Both the position numbers and the translations under genes were made by a program. The notes below the pieces were generated by a model. It made no database searches, had not been told where the DNA came from, and saw only the letters and a program-made list of their open reading frames with translations. From DASVRZ01 sp038228695 (GTDB lineage: Bacteria; Verrucomicrobiota; Verrucomicrobiia; Chthoniobacterales; DASVRZ01), in assembly GCA_038228695.1 (NCBI GenBank), contig JBBRPA010000003.1, positions 39,920 through 103,919 of the forward strand: a stretch of DNA of 64,000 nucleotides. Direction: 5' to 3'. Shown here in pieces: positions 38,104 through 45,481 of this stretch; the stretch's first letter is position 1; the number at the start of each line of letters is the position of its first letter.

Positions 38104-39159
38104 ATGTCATTTATCAAAACCGTTTTCGAGAAACTCGCCCGGCATCCGAAACGCGTCGTCTTCCCAGAGGGCACCGAGCCTCGTGTGCTCCGTGCTGCCA
38201 GCCAGTTTGTCGCACTGAAACTAGGCTCGCCCATTTTGCTGGGGGACCGTTCGGCCGTTGAAAATGCAGCGAAAGCCCAGGGCATTAGCCTCGACCACAT
38301 CATGGTTATCAATCCGGGCAACTCCTCCGACTTTGAGACCTTTGTTGAGCGTTTCGAGAAACTCGAGCGCTACCGCAAAATGGGACCGGCGAGCTGCCGC
38401 GAACTCATGCTCAATGCCAATTTTTTCGGGGCTATGATGTTGCAATATGGCCAAGCCGACGCCTTGGTCGGCGGCGCCTCGGCGTTTTCGAGTTCGTTAC
38501 TCCGCCCGCTCATTCAAATTGTTGCTCCGCTCGCCCACGTGAAGACCATTTCCAGTTGCACGATCATGGAAACAAACGACCACTCCGTCGGTGATAACGG
38601 GGTTCTCTTCATGGGAGATTGCGCGGTCGTGCCCAATCCCGACATTGAGCAACTGGCAGCTATTGCCGTGGAGACCGGCCGCCTCTCGCGCCAACTCACC
38701 GGCGTCCGACCGCGCGTCGCCTTGCTTTCTTTTTCCACCCGGGGCAGCGCCAAGATGCCAATCACCGAAAAGATCGCTGCTGCTACGGCGCTCGCCAAAA
38801 AAATCGCCAGCGAACAGTTTCTCGACATGGCGATCGACGGCGAACTCCAAGCCGACGCCGCGCTCCTGCCCGAATTGGCCGCCAAGAAAGTGCCGAGCAG
38901 CGAAGTCGCAGGCAAGGCCAACGTCTTGATCTTCCCCGATCTGAACAGCGGTAACATCGCCAGCAAACTCGTCCAATATCTCGCCAAACCTAAAGTTTAC
39001 GGACAGCTCCTCACCGGCCTCTCCAAACCTGCCGCCGAGCTCTCTCGCGGAGCGACGGTGGAGGAGATCGTTGGCGTCGCCGCCATCGCCGGGTTGCAGG
39101 CGATCGAATATCGCAAACTCTATCCCAACGACAATCCGCTCGACAGTTTTTTGCCCTGA
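38104..39159 (+). CDS. pta: Phosphate acetyltransferase
   Basis: 351 residues of the single-domain PTA/PTB family. It interconverts acetyl-CoA and acetyl phosphate. The opening FEKLARHPKRVVFPEGTEPR, the DALVGGASAF segment, the ISSCTIMET segment and LLSFSTRGSAK are characteristic. The C-terminal FPDLNSGNIASKLVQYLA region closes the active site. It is a short-form Pta without the DRTGG/P-loop N-terminal domains of E. coli Pta. No acetate kinase gene is adjacent. It starts at the ATG at 38104. Confidence 0.95.
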   Translation: MSFIKTVFEKLARHPKRVVFPEGTEPRVLRAASQFVALKLGSPILLGDRSAVENAAKAQGISLDHIMVINPGNSSDFETFVERFEKLERYRKMGPASCRELMLNANFFGAMMLQYGQADALVGGASAFSSSLLRPLIQIVAPLAHVKTISSCTIMETNDHSVGDNGVLFMGDCAVVPNPDIEQLAAIAVETGRLSRQLTGVRPRVALLSFSTRGSAKMPITEKIAAATALAKKIASEQFLDMAIDGELQADAALLPELAAKKVPSSEVAGKANVLIFPDLNSGNIASKLVQYLAKPKVYGQLLTGLSKPAAELSRGATVEEIVGVAAIAGLQAIEYRKLYPNDNPLDSFLP

Positions 39160-39186
39160 CTAGGCAGACCCGTCCCGTCCCGAAAA

Positions 39187-39561
39187 ATGGGTAATGTGCG
39201 CGATCGGTTTGGGGACTTGTCCCTTTGCGAAGTCTGCGCTTTATCTCTACCGCGTGGAGGGGAGGGAGCCATTTGCAGTCGGCGTTGTGCCGGGCTTCGA
39301 AAATTGAGCCGCCAAATTCTCGCTCAAGTGCCGGAATGGCACACACGAATCCTCGCTGAACTCGCCACTCTCACTCCCGGAACGACCGTTTGCCCAGGCG
39401 AACTCGCCACGCTTTTGCTTCCTAAAATTGAAAAGCCGCTCACCGTTTTGCGCCCGCTCATTTACCAAATGGCCGAGGAAGGTCGGTTAATTCTCAGCCA
39501 AAAAAACGTCAAAACCCCGTGGTGGAAAATTCGCGGTCCTTTTCGCGTTCGCTTGGCCTAA
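39187..39561 (+). CDS. DUF3253-like protein with N-terminal zinc-ribbon-like motif
   Basis: 124 residues. The C-terminal 75 residues fit the DUF3253 pattern: LATLTPGTTVCPGELATLLL, then VLRPLIYQMAEEGRLILSQK, then an IRGPFRVRL ending; this is a small winged-helix-like domain. The N-terminus has C-E-V-C at 14-17 and C-S-R-R-C at about 30-34, which could bind one zinc, as in DUF2256-type proteins. It is downstream of pta by 27 bases on the same strand. Its stop abuts that of the convergent small membrane protein gene. Function unknown; nucleic-acid binding is plausible. Confidence 0.8.
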   Translation: MGNVRDRFGDLSLCEVCALSLPRGGEGAICSRRCAGLRKLSRQILAQVPEWHTRILAELATLTPGTTVCPGELATLLLPKIEKPLTVLRPLIYQMAEEGRLILSQKNVKTPWWKIRGPFRVRLA

Positions 39562-39858
39562 TCAGGCCACGTCCACCGACTCATCCCAGCCGCGATCCTC
39601 ACGGATCGAGCGGAGGCGGTTGCGCACTCCACGCTTGGTGGTCGGAGCATTTACCCGAGAGGCAATATAACTGGCTAGCACCGGCACAGCCGAGGCGAGG
39701 GCGACGGAGAAAAGGGTGATTGCGGTGGTCTGTTTTTGCTTCCGCAATTTATCCGCGAGGAGCAAGCCGACTCCGCAGCCCACGGCGGTCTGGGCCAAGG
39801 AAAAAAGACCCGACATTGAGGCGGAGGTGGGAAAAGTTTTTGGAGGATTCATCGACAT
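39562..39858 (-). CDS. Small two-helix membrane protein of unknown function
   Basis: 98 residues. Hydrophobic segments lie at about 15-35 (MSGLFSLAQTAVGCGVGLLLA) and 45-66 (AITLFSVALASAVPVLASYIA), separated by a basic loop (DKLRKQKQ). A charged tail (RGVRNRLRSIREDRGWDE) follows. This is a real-looking small membrane protein without a family I can name. It is convergent with the DUF3253 gene, their stop codons being directly adjacent, and divergent from the guanylyltransferase gene. Confidence 0.65.
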   Translation of the reverse strand: MSMNPPKTFPTSASMSGLFSLAQTAVGCGVGLLLADKLRKQKQTTAITLFSVALASAVPVLASYIASRVNAPTTKRGVRNRLRSIREDRGWDESVDVA

Positions 39859-39923
39859 ACCAATTAATAAAGCATAAACTGGTCCCCAGAAAAGGCAAAC
39901 CCTGCGATAGCCCCAAGAAATTT

Positions 39924-40985
39924 ATGCATAGCGATCTCTACGTCCTGATTCTAGCTGGCGGAAGTGGCGAACGATTCTGGCCGTTGAGCCGGAAATCGAC
40001 TCCCAAGCAGCTTCTCAACCTTTTCTCCGACCAAACCCTCCTCGGCGACACGATTCAGCGCGTGGCGGGATTAGTTCCGGTCGAAAACATCCTCGTCCTG
40101 ACCAATCGCGAGCAGGAAGCCTCCGTCCGGCACCTCATTACCTCGCTTCCCGCCGAAAACATCGTCGCTGAACCGGACAAACGCGATACTGCCGCCGCCA
40201 TTGCCCTTGGCGTGGGCCTCGTCGCCCGCCGCAACGCCGGTGCCACGATGGTCGTGCTGCCAGCCGACCATATCATCCGCGACGGAGAAGCGTTGCGAAC
40301 CGATCTGGAAACGGCCGCCCACGCTGCTAAATCGACCGGGGCACTCGTTACGGTCGGCATTCCGCCCTCCTGGGCCTGCCCGGGTTTCGGCTACATCGAG
40401 CAGGGCCACAACGTTGCCGGACAGCCCTCGTCGGTCTTCGACGTCATTCGCTTTCGAGAGAAACCCAACGCCGAACTTGCCGAAACGTTTCTCAAACATG
40501 GGAATTTTCGCTGGAACGCCGGCATGTTCATTTGGACCATCCCGTCCATCCTCGCCGAATTCCAGTGGAACACCCCGCCACTCGCCGCTTTTATCGAACG
40601 GCTCGTCGCCACCGCCGATCTGGACGCGTTGCTACAGGCCGAATTCAGCCAATTGCCGAAGATTTCCATCGACTACGCCATCCTCGAGAAAGCCAAGCAC
40701 GTCCTCATGGTCGAAGCCACCTTCGACTGGGACGACGTCGGCGGCTGGCTTGCCGTGGCCAATTATTTGCCAACCGACGGCCACGACAACCGCGCCAACA
40801 CTTCCACCACGGTGACTGATTCCGGCAACAACATCGTCTATTCCAAGGGCAAAAAACATGTCGCCCTGCTCGGTGTCTCCGACCTCATCGTCGTTGAAAC
40901 GCCCGACGCCATTCTCATCGCCAGCCGGCACGAAGCCGAGAAGATCAAGACCCTGATCAAAAAGATTCCGCCTGAGTTACAATGA
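39924..40985 (+). CDS. manC: Mannose-1-phosphate guanylyltransferase
   Basis: 353 residues from the ATG at 39924; the frame is open upstream but shows no family similarity there. It makes GDP-mannose from mannose-1-phosphate and GTP, a precursor for polysaccharide and glycoprotein sugars. The nucleotide-binding signature LILAGGSGERFWPLSRKS, the VLPADHII motif, the FREKPN catalytic loop and RWNAGMFIW are all present. It is the single-domain type and lacks the C-terminal isomerase cupin of bifunctional ManC/AlgA, so the symbol refers to the activity only. It overlaps ruvX by four bases. Confidence 0.93.
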   Translation: MHSDLYVLILAGGSGERFWPLSRKSTPKQLLNLFSDQTLLGDTIQRVAGLVPVENILVLTNREQEASVRHLITSLPAENIVAEPDKRDTAAAIALGVGLVARRNAGATMVVLPADHIIRDGEALRTDLETAAHAAKSTGALVTVGIPPSWACPGFGYIEQGHNVAGQPSSVFDVIRFREKPNAELAETFLKHGNFRWNAGMFIWTIPSILAEFQWNTPPLAAFIERLVATADLDALLQAEFSQLPKISIDYAILEKAKHVLMVEATFDWDDVGGWLAVANYLPTDGHDNRANTSTTVTDSGNNIVYSKGKKHVALLGVSDLIVVETPDAILIASRHEAEKIKTLIKKIPPELQ

Positions 40986-41404
40986 GAATCCTCGGGATCG
41001 ACCACGGCGAAGCCCGCATTGGCGTCGCCTTATCCGACGAACTGGGCATGCTCGCGCATCCGTTGGAGACGCTCGACGGACGCGAGAAATTCAACGCCAT
41101 CGCGGGCAAAATTACCGGTCTAGTCACCTCGAAAAGCGTCGAGCGCATCGTCCTTGGTCTGCCTCGCAACATGAATGGCACCTACGGGCCCGCCGCGGAG
41201 AAAGTCCGCGCTTTCGCAGAAAAACTAAAACCCCTGCTGCCCGTTCCGATCATTCTCTGGGATGAGCGCATGACCACGCAGCAGGCGCAACGCTCACTTC
41301 ACGACGCCGGGCGCAACGTGAAAAATAGCCGCAAAGTCATCGACCAAGTGGCCGCTGTGATCATTCTGCAAAGCTACCTCGATTCGTTAAGCTCGCTTAG
41401 TTAG
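40982..41404 (+). CDS. ruvX: Putative pre-16S rRNA nuclease / Holliday-junction-resolvase-like protein RuvX (YqgF)
   Basis: 140 residues, the typical length of YqgF. RNase-H-fold motifs are visible: MRILGIDHGEARIGVALSD at the start, LGLPRNMNGTYGPAAEKV, and the acidic WDERMTTQQAQRSL region. The family processes the 5' end of 16S rRNA; the resolvase activity is by similarity. It overlaps the guanylyltransferase gene by four bases, so the two are co-transcribed although functionally unrelated. Confidence 0.93.
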   Translation: MRILGIDHGEARIGVALSDELGMLAHPLETLDGREKFNAIAGKITGLVTSKSVERIVLGLPRNMNGTYGPAAEKVRAFAEKLKPLLPVPIILWDERMTTQQAQRSLHDAGRNVKNSRKVIDQVAAVIILQSYLDSLSSLS

Positions 41405-41420
41405 GTGCCGCGTTTCAGCG

Positions 41421-41888
41421 GTGCGGGCAGTTTCGATCTCGGCTCCGAGGGCCCGTTTGACTTGGCGCCGAAACGGGGTTTGGCTGCTAACTGTGTGCAA
41501 CCGATTTGTCCAGAATGGGCGCGAGATTCGTCCGGGTCAGAAAGCCACCGTGCGGCTGCGCGGCCCCGGAGGGGAATTTGAGCTTCCGTGTGATAGCGCG
41601 GTGTTCGGTGGCCCGGCGCGAACGGAGAGTCAGAAATATTGGATAAATCGCGAGGGTGCCGAACTAGTTGCGATTCCGGGCATTGAGCGATTTGGCGAGA
41701 AGGACAAAACAACCGGACAGCAAAACTGGGAGGATGTTCCAACTGGCTCCACCATGCAGGGCCTGCTTCTACCCACGCCGCCAGGGAAGGAATACCGCCT
41801 GCTTAAGGTGCTCACGCAACCGGCTTCGGAAGATCAGATCGCGCGTCTCGGGAATGACCGCGTGCCACTGTTCGATCTGGCAGGTTAG
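41421..41888 (+). CDS. Conserved-looking hypothetical protein
   Basis: 155 residues from a GTG 16 bases after ruvX; the GTG near 41493 (VCNRFVQNGREIRPGQKATV) is another possible start. There is no signal peptide or membrane helix. The middle has a beta-rich part (KATVRLRGPGGEFELPCDSAVF), and the C-terminal half has PPGKEYRLLKVLTQPASEDQIARLG. I do not recognise a family. Same strand and close spacing make it the probable last gene of the guanylyltransferase-ruvX operon. Confidence 0.5.
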   Translation: MRAVSISAPRARLTWRRNGVWLLTVCNRFVQNGREIRPGQKATVRLRGPGGEFELPCDSAVFGGPARTESQKYWINREGAELVAIPGIERFGEKDKTTGQQNWEDVPTGSTMQGLLLPTPPGKEYRLLKVLTQPASEDQIARLGNDRVPLFDLAG

Positions 41889-42027
41889 TTATCATCTAAC
41901 TACGATCTGCCAAATTAATTCCGTTGAAAGCTAACTACGCTGGTCACGGGCGACTAGCGTCCGGAATTGAGATCGGCACTACCCGAGATCACACCCTTAT
42001 TGCGGCCACACGATTTCTCAAAATGCT

Positions 42028-43269
42028 CTAAACGCGCCGGATGACGGCGCAGCTGTTGATGCCGCCAAAACCAAAGCTGTTGGTTAGGATGGTGTTCATC
42101 CGCATTTCCCTAGCTTGGTTGGGAACGACATCGAGCGGGCAGGCCGGGTCGGGCGTTTCGTAATTCAAGGTGGGCGGCACCCAGTCGTTCTCGAGAGCGA
42201 GAGCGCAGATCACGGCCTCGATCGCCCCGGTCGCACCAAGCGGATGCGCAGTGTAACCCTTTGTCCCGCTAATCGGAATGCGCTTGGCAATTTCGGGACC
42301 GAGCGCGGCTTGGACGCAGAAACACTCGTTGGAGTCGTTCATTTGCGTACTGCTCGCATGAGCGTTGATGTAGTCGATGTCCTCGGGACAGATGCGCGCC
42401 TCAGTGAGAGCGTCGCGAATGGCACGGGTGGCAGCTTCCCCACCGGGAAGGGGAGTGGTCATGTGATGCGCGTCGTTGTTTAGACTGTAACCAATCACCT
42501 CGCCGTAGATGCGAGCGCCGCGTTTTTTTGCGTGTTCGTATTCCTCGATAATCAGGCTGGCGGCTCCTTCTCCCATCACGAAACCGTCGCGATGGAGGTC
42601 GAAAGGACGGCAGGCTTGCGCGGGGTCGCCCGTCCAGTTCGACATGGTCCGAATAAAGGCAAACGCGCCAAAGGTGAGGGGACTGAGCGGCGCCTCGGCC
42701 GCACCAGCGACCATCACTTCGGCCCAGCCGTCGCGGATGTATCGAACGGCCTCGCCAATGGCGACCGTGCCGCTGGCGCAGGAGTTAGAATTGGTCGTTC
42801 CCACTCCGCGAAGACCGAACTCAATGGCAATATTCGAGTGCGCGGAGCCGCCGAAGACTTGCAGAGCGAGCGTTTGGATAACGGCGCGGGGACCTTTTTC
42901 AACGAAGAGGGCGTGCTGCGATTCCGCATTGGAAATGCCCGCCAGCGCCGTTCCGTAGCTGACGCCGATGCGCGAGGTGGGTAGGTCTGCGCTAACGTCG
43001 ATGCCCGCATCGTCAAGCGCCAGTTTCGCAGACGCAACCGCAAACTGGGCGTAGCGATCCAGTCGCTTCAGGCGGTGCGGTGGGAAAAAGACAGCCGGAT
43101 CCCAATCGTCAATCTGCCCAGCGCAGTGGGCTCGGAAGAGGGTGGTGTCGAATTTTGTGATCCGCGTGATTCCGCTTTTCTGCGCGAGCAAGCCTTGCCA
43201 AAAGGCGGCTTTGCCAGTTCCGATGCAGGTGATGGGGCCGAGGCCGGTGATGACTGCGCGCCGAGTCAC
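42028..43269 (-). CDS. Beta-ketoacyl-ACP synthase II-type ketosynthase (FabF-like)
   Basis: 413 residues, the length of FabF. I chose the GTG at 43269 (VTRRAVITGLGPITCIGTG) because it matches the family opening and overlaps the stop of the SRPBCC gene (GTGA); the frame upstream is an artefact of that gene. The catalytic Cys is in NSNSCASGTVAIGEAV, and the two His are in YINAHASSTQMND and GTKGYTAHPLGATGA, so the condensing triad is complete. It should extend or prime acyl chains by decarboxylative condensation. No acyl carrier protein, malonyl transferase or reductase sits beside it. Its partner is an SRPBCC cyclase-like protein, so a specialised acyl or polyketide role is possible. Confidence 0.9.
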   Translation of the reverse strand: MTRRAVITGLGPITCIGTGKAAFWQGLLAQKSGITRITKFDTTLFRAHCAGQIDDWDPAVFFPPHRLKRLDRYAQFAVASAKLALDDAGIDVSADLPTSRIGVSYGTALAGISNAESQHALFVEKGPRAVIQTLALQVFGGSAHSNIAIEFGLRGVGTTNSNSCASGTVAIGEAVRYIRDGWAEVMVAGAAEAPLSPLTFGAFAFIRTMSNWTGDPAQACRPFDLHRDGFVMGEGAASLIIEEYEHAKKRGARIYGEVIGYSLNNDAHHMTTPLPGGEAATRAIRDALTEARICPEDIDYINAHASSTQMNDSNECFCVQAALGPEIAKRIPISGTKGYTAHPLGATGAIEAVICALALENDWVPPTLNYETPDPACPLDVVPNQAREMRMNTILTNSFGFGGINSCAVIRRV

Positions 43270-43709
43270 GCGAGGGATTTTTCTAGGTGAATTTTCATGT
43301 GTTTGAGAGTCTGGCTGGCGACGTGGGAAATAAAGAAATCGCCGATGACAGGTTCCGCCAGCGGGGCGAGCCAGGGAATGCGAAAGGCCAGTTCGTGCAT
43401 GATTTCCACGCGGACACCTTCCGGAGTGTCGGTGAAGGTCCAGACGACTTCCATGCCTTTGGTGAACGCCTTGAGATGGCGGAAACGGACTTCCATTTTT
43501 TCGCGGTCGATGATTTCCTCGCTCGTCCAAGAGATGGGAATACCACTGCGATGGCAGGCCATTTTCACGATGTGGCGATCGTTTCCGCGCTCGAGATACC
43601 GGATGTATCGGTAATGGGGTAAAATCTCCGGCCAACGGGAAAGGTCGGCGGCCGTGGCGAAGATGCGTTCCTTCGGGGCGCGAATGATAATCGAGTTTCC
43701 AGTGTGCAT
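43266..43709 (-). CDS. SRPBCC/polyketide-cyclase-like (aromatase/cyclase) protein
   Basis: 147 residues with the START/Bet v1-like pattern IIIRAPKERIFATAADLSRWPEILPHYRYI, a family typical for aromatase/cyclases and coenzyme Q-binding proteins. The middle IISWTSEEII-like and VRFRHLKAFTKGMEVVW strands and a final long helix (ISHVASQTLKHMKIHLEK) complete the fold. It probably binds a hydrophobic acyl or polyketide intermediate. It overlaps the ketosynthase gene by four bases (GTGA) and is three bases from the RibD-C gene upstream, so all three are co-transcribed. Confidence 0.83.
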   Translation of the reverse strand: MHTGNSIIIRAPKERIFATAADLSRWPEILPHYRYIRYLERGNDRHIVKMACHRSGIPISWTSEEIIDREKMEVRFRHLKAFTKGMEVVWTFTDTPEGVRVEIMHELAFRIPWLAPLAEPVIGDFFISHVASQTLKHMKIHLEKSLA

Positions 43710-43712
43710 GAT

Positions 43713-44399
43713 TCAGAGTGATATACGCCTGACGTAATGGCAGTAGGCTTCGTCATTTTCCACGAAAAAATCTTTCAACCGGAAACAACGGGACGCGGGA
43801 AGGAAATCACCGGGTAGTCCGGTCATGGTTGGGGCGTTTTTCCCGCCGAAGATTTGCGGCGCAATCGTAACAAACATCTCATCCACGAGATCGGCGGCGA
43901 GGAGAGATTTAACCAGGGTCGGACCGCCCTCGCAGACCAGCGACCGAACGGCGTAATGTTTTGCTAGGTCGGCCAGAAGAGTAGGCAGGGGAACTTCATT
44001 TCCCGGATACAGGCGCAAGGTCGCCAATGGGGCGAGCATTTCCCGATTGGCGGAGTCCATCGCCTCGCTGGAGGCTACGAGGATCGGGGAAGCGGTGCTC
44101 GAGAAGACGTTCAGCGTGGGCGAAATGGTGCCGGAATTGGAAATGAGAACCCGGAGCGGATGGGCGGACTGACCACGCGAAAGGCGGGCGGCCCGAAGGC
44201 TTTCGTCGGGCAGAGTCATCGACATTCGATCGGTCTCAGCCGTGCCGCGGCCGACCAGTAAAGCGTCGCCCAGCGAGCGGATCTCGAGGAGTCGTTGTTT
44301 GTCCCGGGAGGAAGTGAAACCCGAGGCCGTATGATTGCGAGTAGCCACCTTTCCGTCAGCCGTCATCGCAAAATTCGTCATTACCCGGGGCCTTCGCAT
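43713..44399 (-). CDS. RibD C-terminal-domain (dihydrofolate-reductase-fold) reductase
   Basis: 228 residues from the ATG at 44399; a GTG at 44432 adds 11 residues. The RPRVMTNFAMTADGKVATR opening, LLVGRGTAETDR, LRVLISNSG and the LVCEGGPTLVKSLLAADLVDEM motif are those of the RibD reductase domain, which uses NADPH to reduce a ribosylamino-pyrimidine. No deaminase domain is present, so it may be a stand-alone reductase acting on riboflavin precursors or another substrate. It heads the SRPBCC-ketosynthase operon. A Pho-box-like element pointing in its direction lies 73-90 bases upstream. Confidence 0.85.
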   Translation of the reverse strand: MRRPRVMTNFAMTADGKVATRNHTASGFTSSRDKQRLLEIRSLGDALLVGRGTAETDRMSMTLPDESLRAARLSRGQSAHPLRVLISNSGTISPTLNVFSSTASPILVASSEAMDSANREMLAPLATLRLYPGNEVPLPTLLADLAKHYAVRSLVCEGGPTLVKSLLAADLVDEMFVTIAPQIFGGKNAPTMTGLPGDFLPASRCFRLKDFFVENDEAYCHYVRRISL

Positions 44400-44471
44400 C
44401 GCGAGGAAGCTAAACGAATCATCAACGGTCACGGAACATAAAAAACAACCGGCAGATCAATTAGCGGTCAT

Positions 44472-44489
44472 GTTACAATTTGGTGACGA
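44472..44489 (-). promoter_or_regulatory. Pho-box-like element in the phoB/ribD-C divergent spacer
   Basis: On the minus strand this reads TCGTCAC-CAAA-TTGTAAC, two 7-base direct-repeat halves with a 4-base AT-rich spacer, the layout of PhoB boxes. Seventeen bases are identical to the box before the porin gene at 45388-45405, but the orientation is opposite. It lies about 190 bases before phoB and 73 bases before the RibD-C ATG. No good -10 follows on either strand at the expected distance, so the target gene is open. Confidence 0.7.
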
Positions 44490-44678
44490 AACGAACCGGG
44501 AGCGCGGAGACGATTTGGTTTCCTACGAATAAAAGCTAACAGAGTTCACTCGTGAAAGCGCCTTTTCGAGCAGTCGCGAATCGGCAAATTAGGTGGACCT
44601 CTGGAGAGGGCTTTGCCGGTGGCTTTCCTCTTGCCCTTCGATTTTGGCCTTCCTACGCTTCATTTACCCAATTTTGAC

Positions 44679-45371
44679 ATGAGCGAAAAAATTATCGTCG
44701 TCGATGATGAGGTCGATGTAGCTGACCTCGTCAGTTTTCATCTGAAAAAAGCCAAATATGAGGTAATCACGGTGGCAGACGGGGCGACTGCGCTGCCGTT
44801 GATTCGCGCCGAGAACCCGAACCTCGTCGTGCTCGATTTGATGCTTCCCGGCATCTCCGGACTGGAAATTTGTCGTGCACTGAAAAGCGACCCGAAGACG
44901 GCGCCCATCCCGGTCATCATGCTAACTGCCAAGGCGGATGAGGTAGACCGCATCGTCGGCTTCGAATTGGGCGCGGACGATTACGTGGTCAAGCCGTTCA
45001 GCCCTCGGGAATTCGTTCTGCGGGTAAATGCCGTGGTGCGCCGCAACGCGGCCGGGGCGGCAGCTGATCGCTTGGTGGCTGGTCAAATTGCCGTGGATCG
45101 CACCAAACACGCGGTCACCGTCGAAGGGAAACCGATCGATTGCACCGCGACTGAGTTCAAGCTGATCTCGATCCTGATCGAACGCCGGGGCCGAGTGCAG
45201 AGCCGGGACCGGCTCCTCTCCGATGTTTGGGGTTATGAAGCGGCTATCGACACACGAACCGTGGACACCCATATGCGCCGCCTCCGAGAAAAACTCGGTA
45301 AATACGGCTCTTATCTCGAAACGGTGCGTGGCTTCGGCTACCGGATTTGTGAGGATCTTCCGGGGGCATGA
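44679..45371 (+). CDS. phoB: Phosphate regulon response regulator PhoB (OmpR family)
   Basis: 230 residues from the ATG at 44679 (MSEKIIVVDDEVDVADLVSF); the frame upstream is not conserved-looking. The receiver has phosphoacceptor Asp53 in LVVLDLMLPGISG, with the Thr and Lys switch residues (MLTAKAD, YVVKPFSP). The C-terminal OmpR/PhoB winged helix includes LIERRGRVQSRDRLL and TRTVDTHMRRLREKLG. Position beside the porin and pst genes and two matching Pho boxes support PhoB. Its usual partner kinase PhoR is not in the window. It may control its own spacer box. Confidence 0.9.
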   Translation: MSEKIIVVDDEVDVADLVSFHLKKAKYEVITVADGATALPLIRAENPNLVVLDLMLPGISGLEICRALKSDPKTAPIPVIMLTAKADEVDRIVGFELGADDYVVKPFSPREFVLRVNAVVRRNAAGAAADRLVAGQIAVDRTKHAVTVEGKPIDCTATEFKLISILIERRGRVQSRDRLLSDVWGYEAAIDTRTVDTHMRRLREKLGKYGSYLETVRGFGYRICEDLPGA

Positions 45372-45387
45372 TTGGTTAAACGCCCGA

Positions 45388-45422
45388 TTGTCACCAAATT
45401 GTAACAATTCAGTATTTACACT
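45388..45422 (+). promoter_or_regulatory. Pho box and -10 of the porin-pstS promoter
   Basis: TTGTCAC-CAAA-TTGTAAC at 45388-45405 is a PhoB-type direct repeat with a 4-base spacer. Eleven bases later comes TACACT (45417-45422), a -10 element at the distance seen in PhoB-activated promoters that lack a good -35. The porin ATG is at 45482. Only 30 bases separate the porin end from pstS, so this promoter probably serves both. Confidence 0.78.
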
Positions 45423-45481
45423 AGCCAATGATTTCGGTCTAAAAGGAGTTCCATTCGTAACCTTAACCACCCAAATCCAAA

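Noticed and set aside
37910..38218. Small plus-strand frame before and overlapping pta
   Set aside because: The composition is unlike a protein, it overlaps pta in another frame, and no start signal is seen.
39720..39923. N-terminal extension of the guanylyltransferase frame
   Set aside because: It is antisense to the small membrane protein gene, and the family begins with the LILAGGSGERFWP motif just after 39924.
43270..43635. N-terminal extension of the ketosynthase frame
   Set aside because: It is an out-of-frame translation of the SRPBCC gene; the family start VTRRAVITGLG and the GTGA overlap fix the start at 43269.
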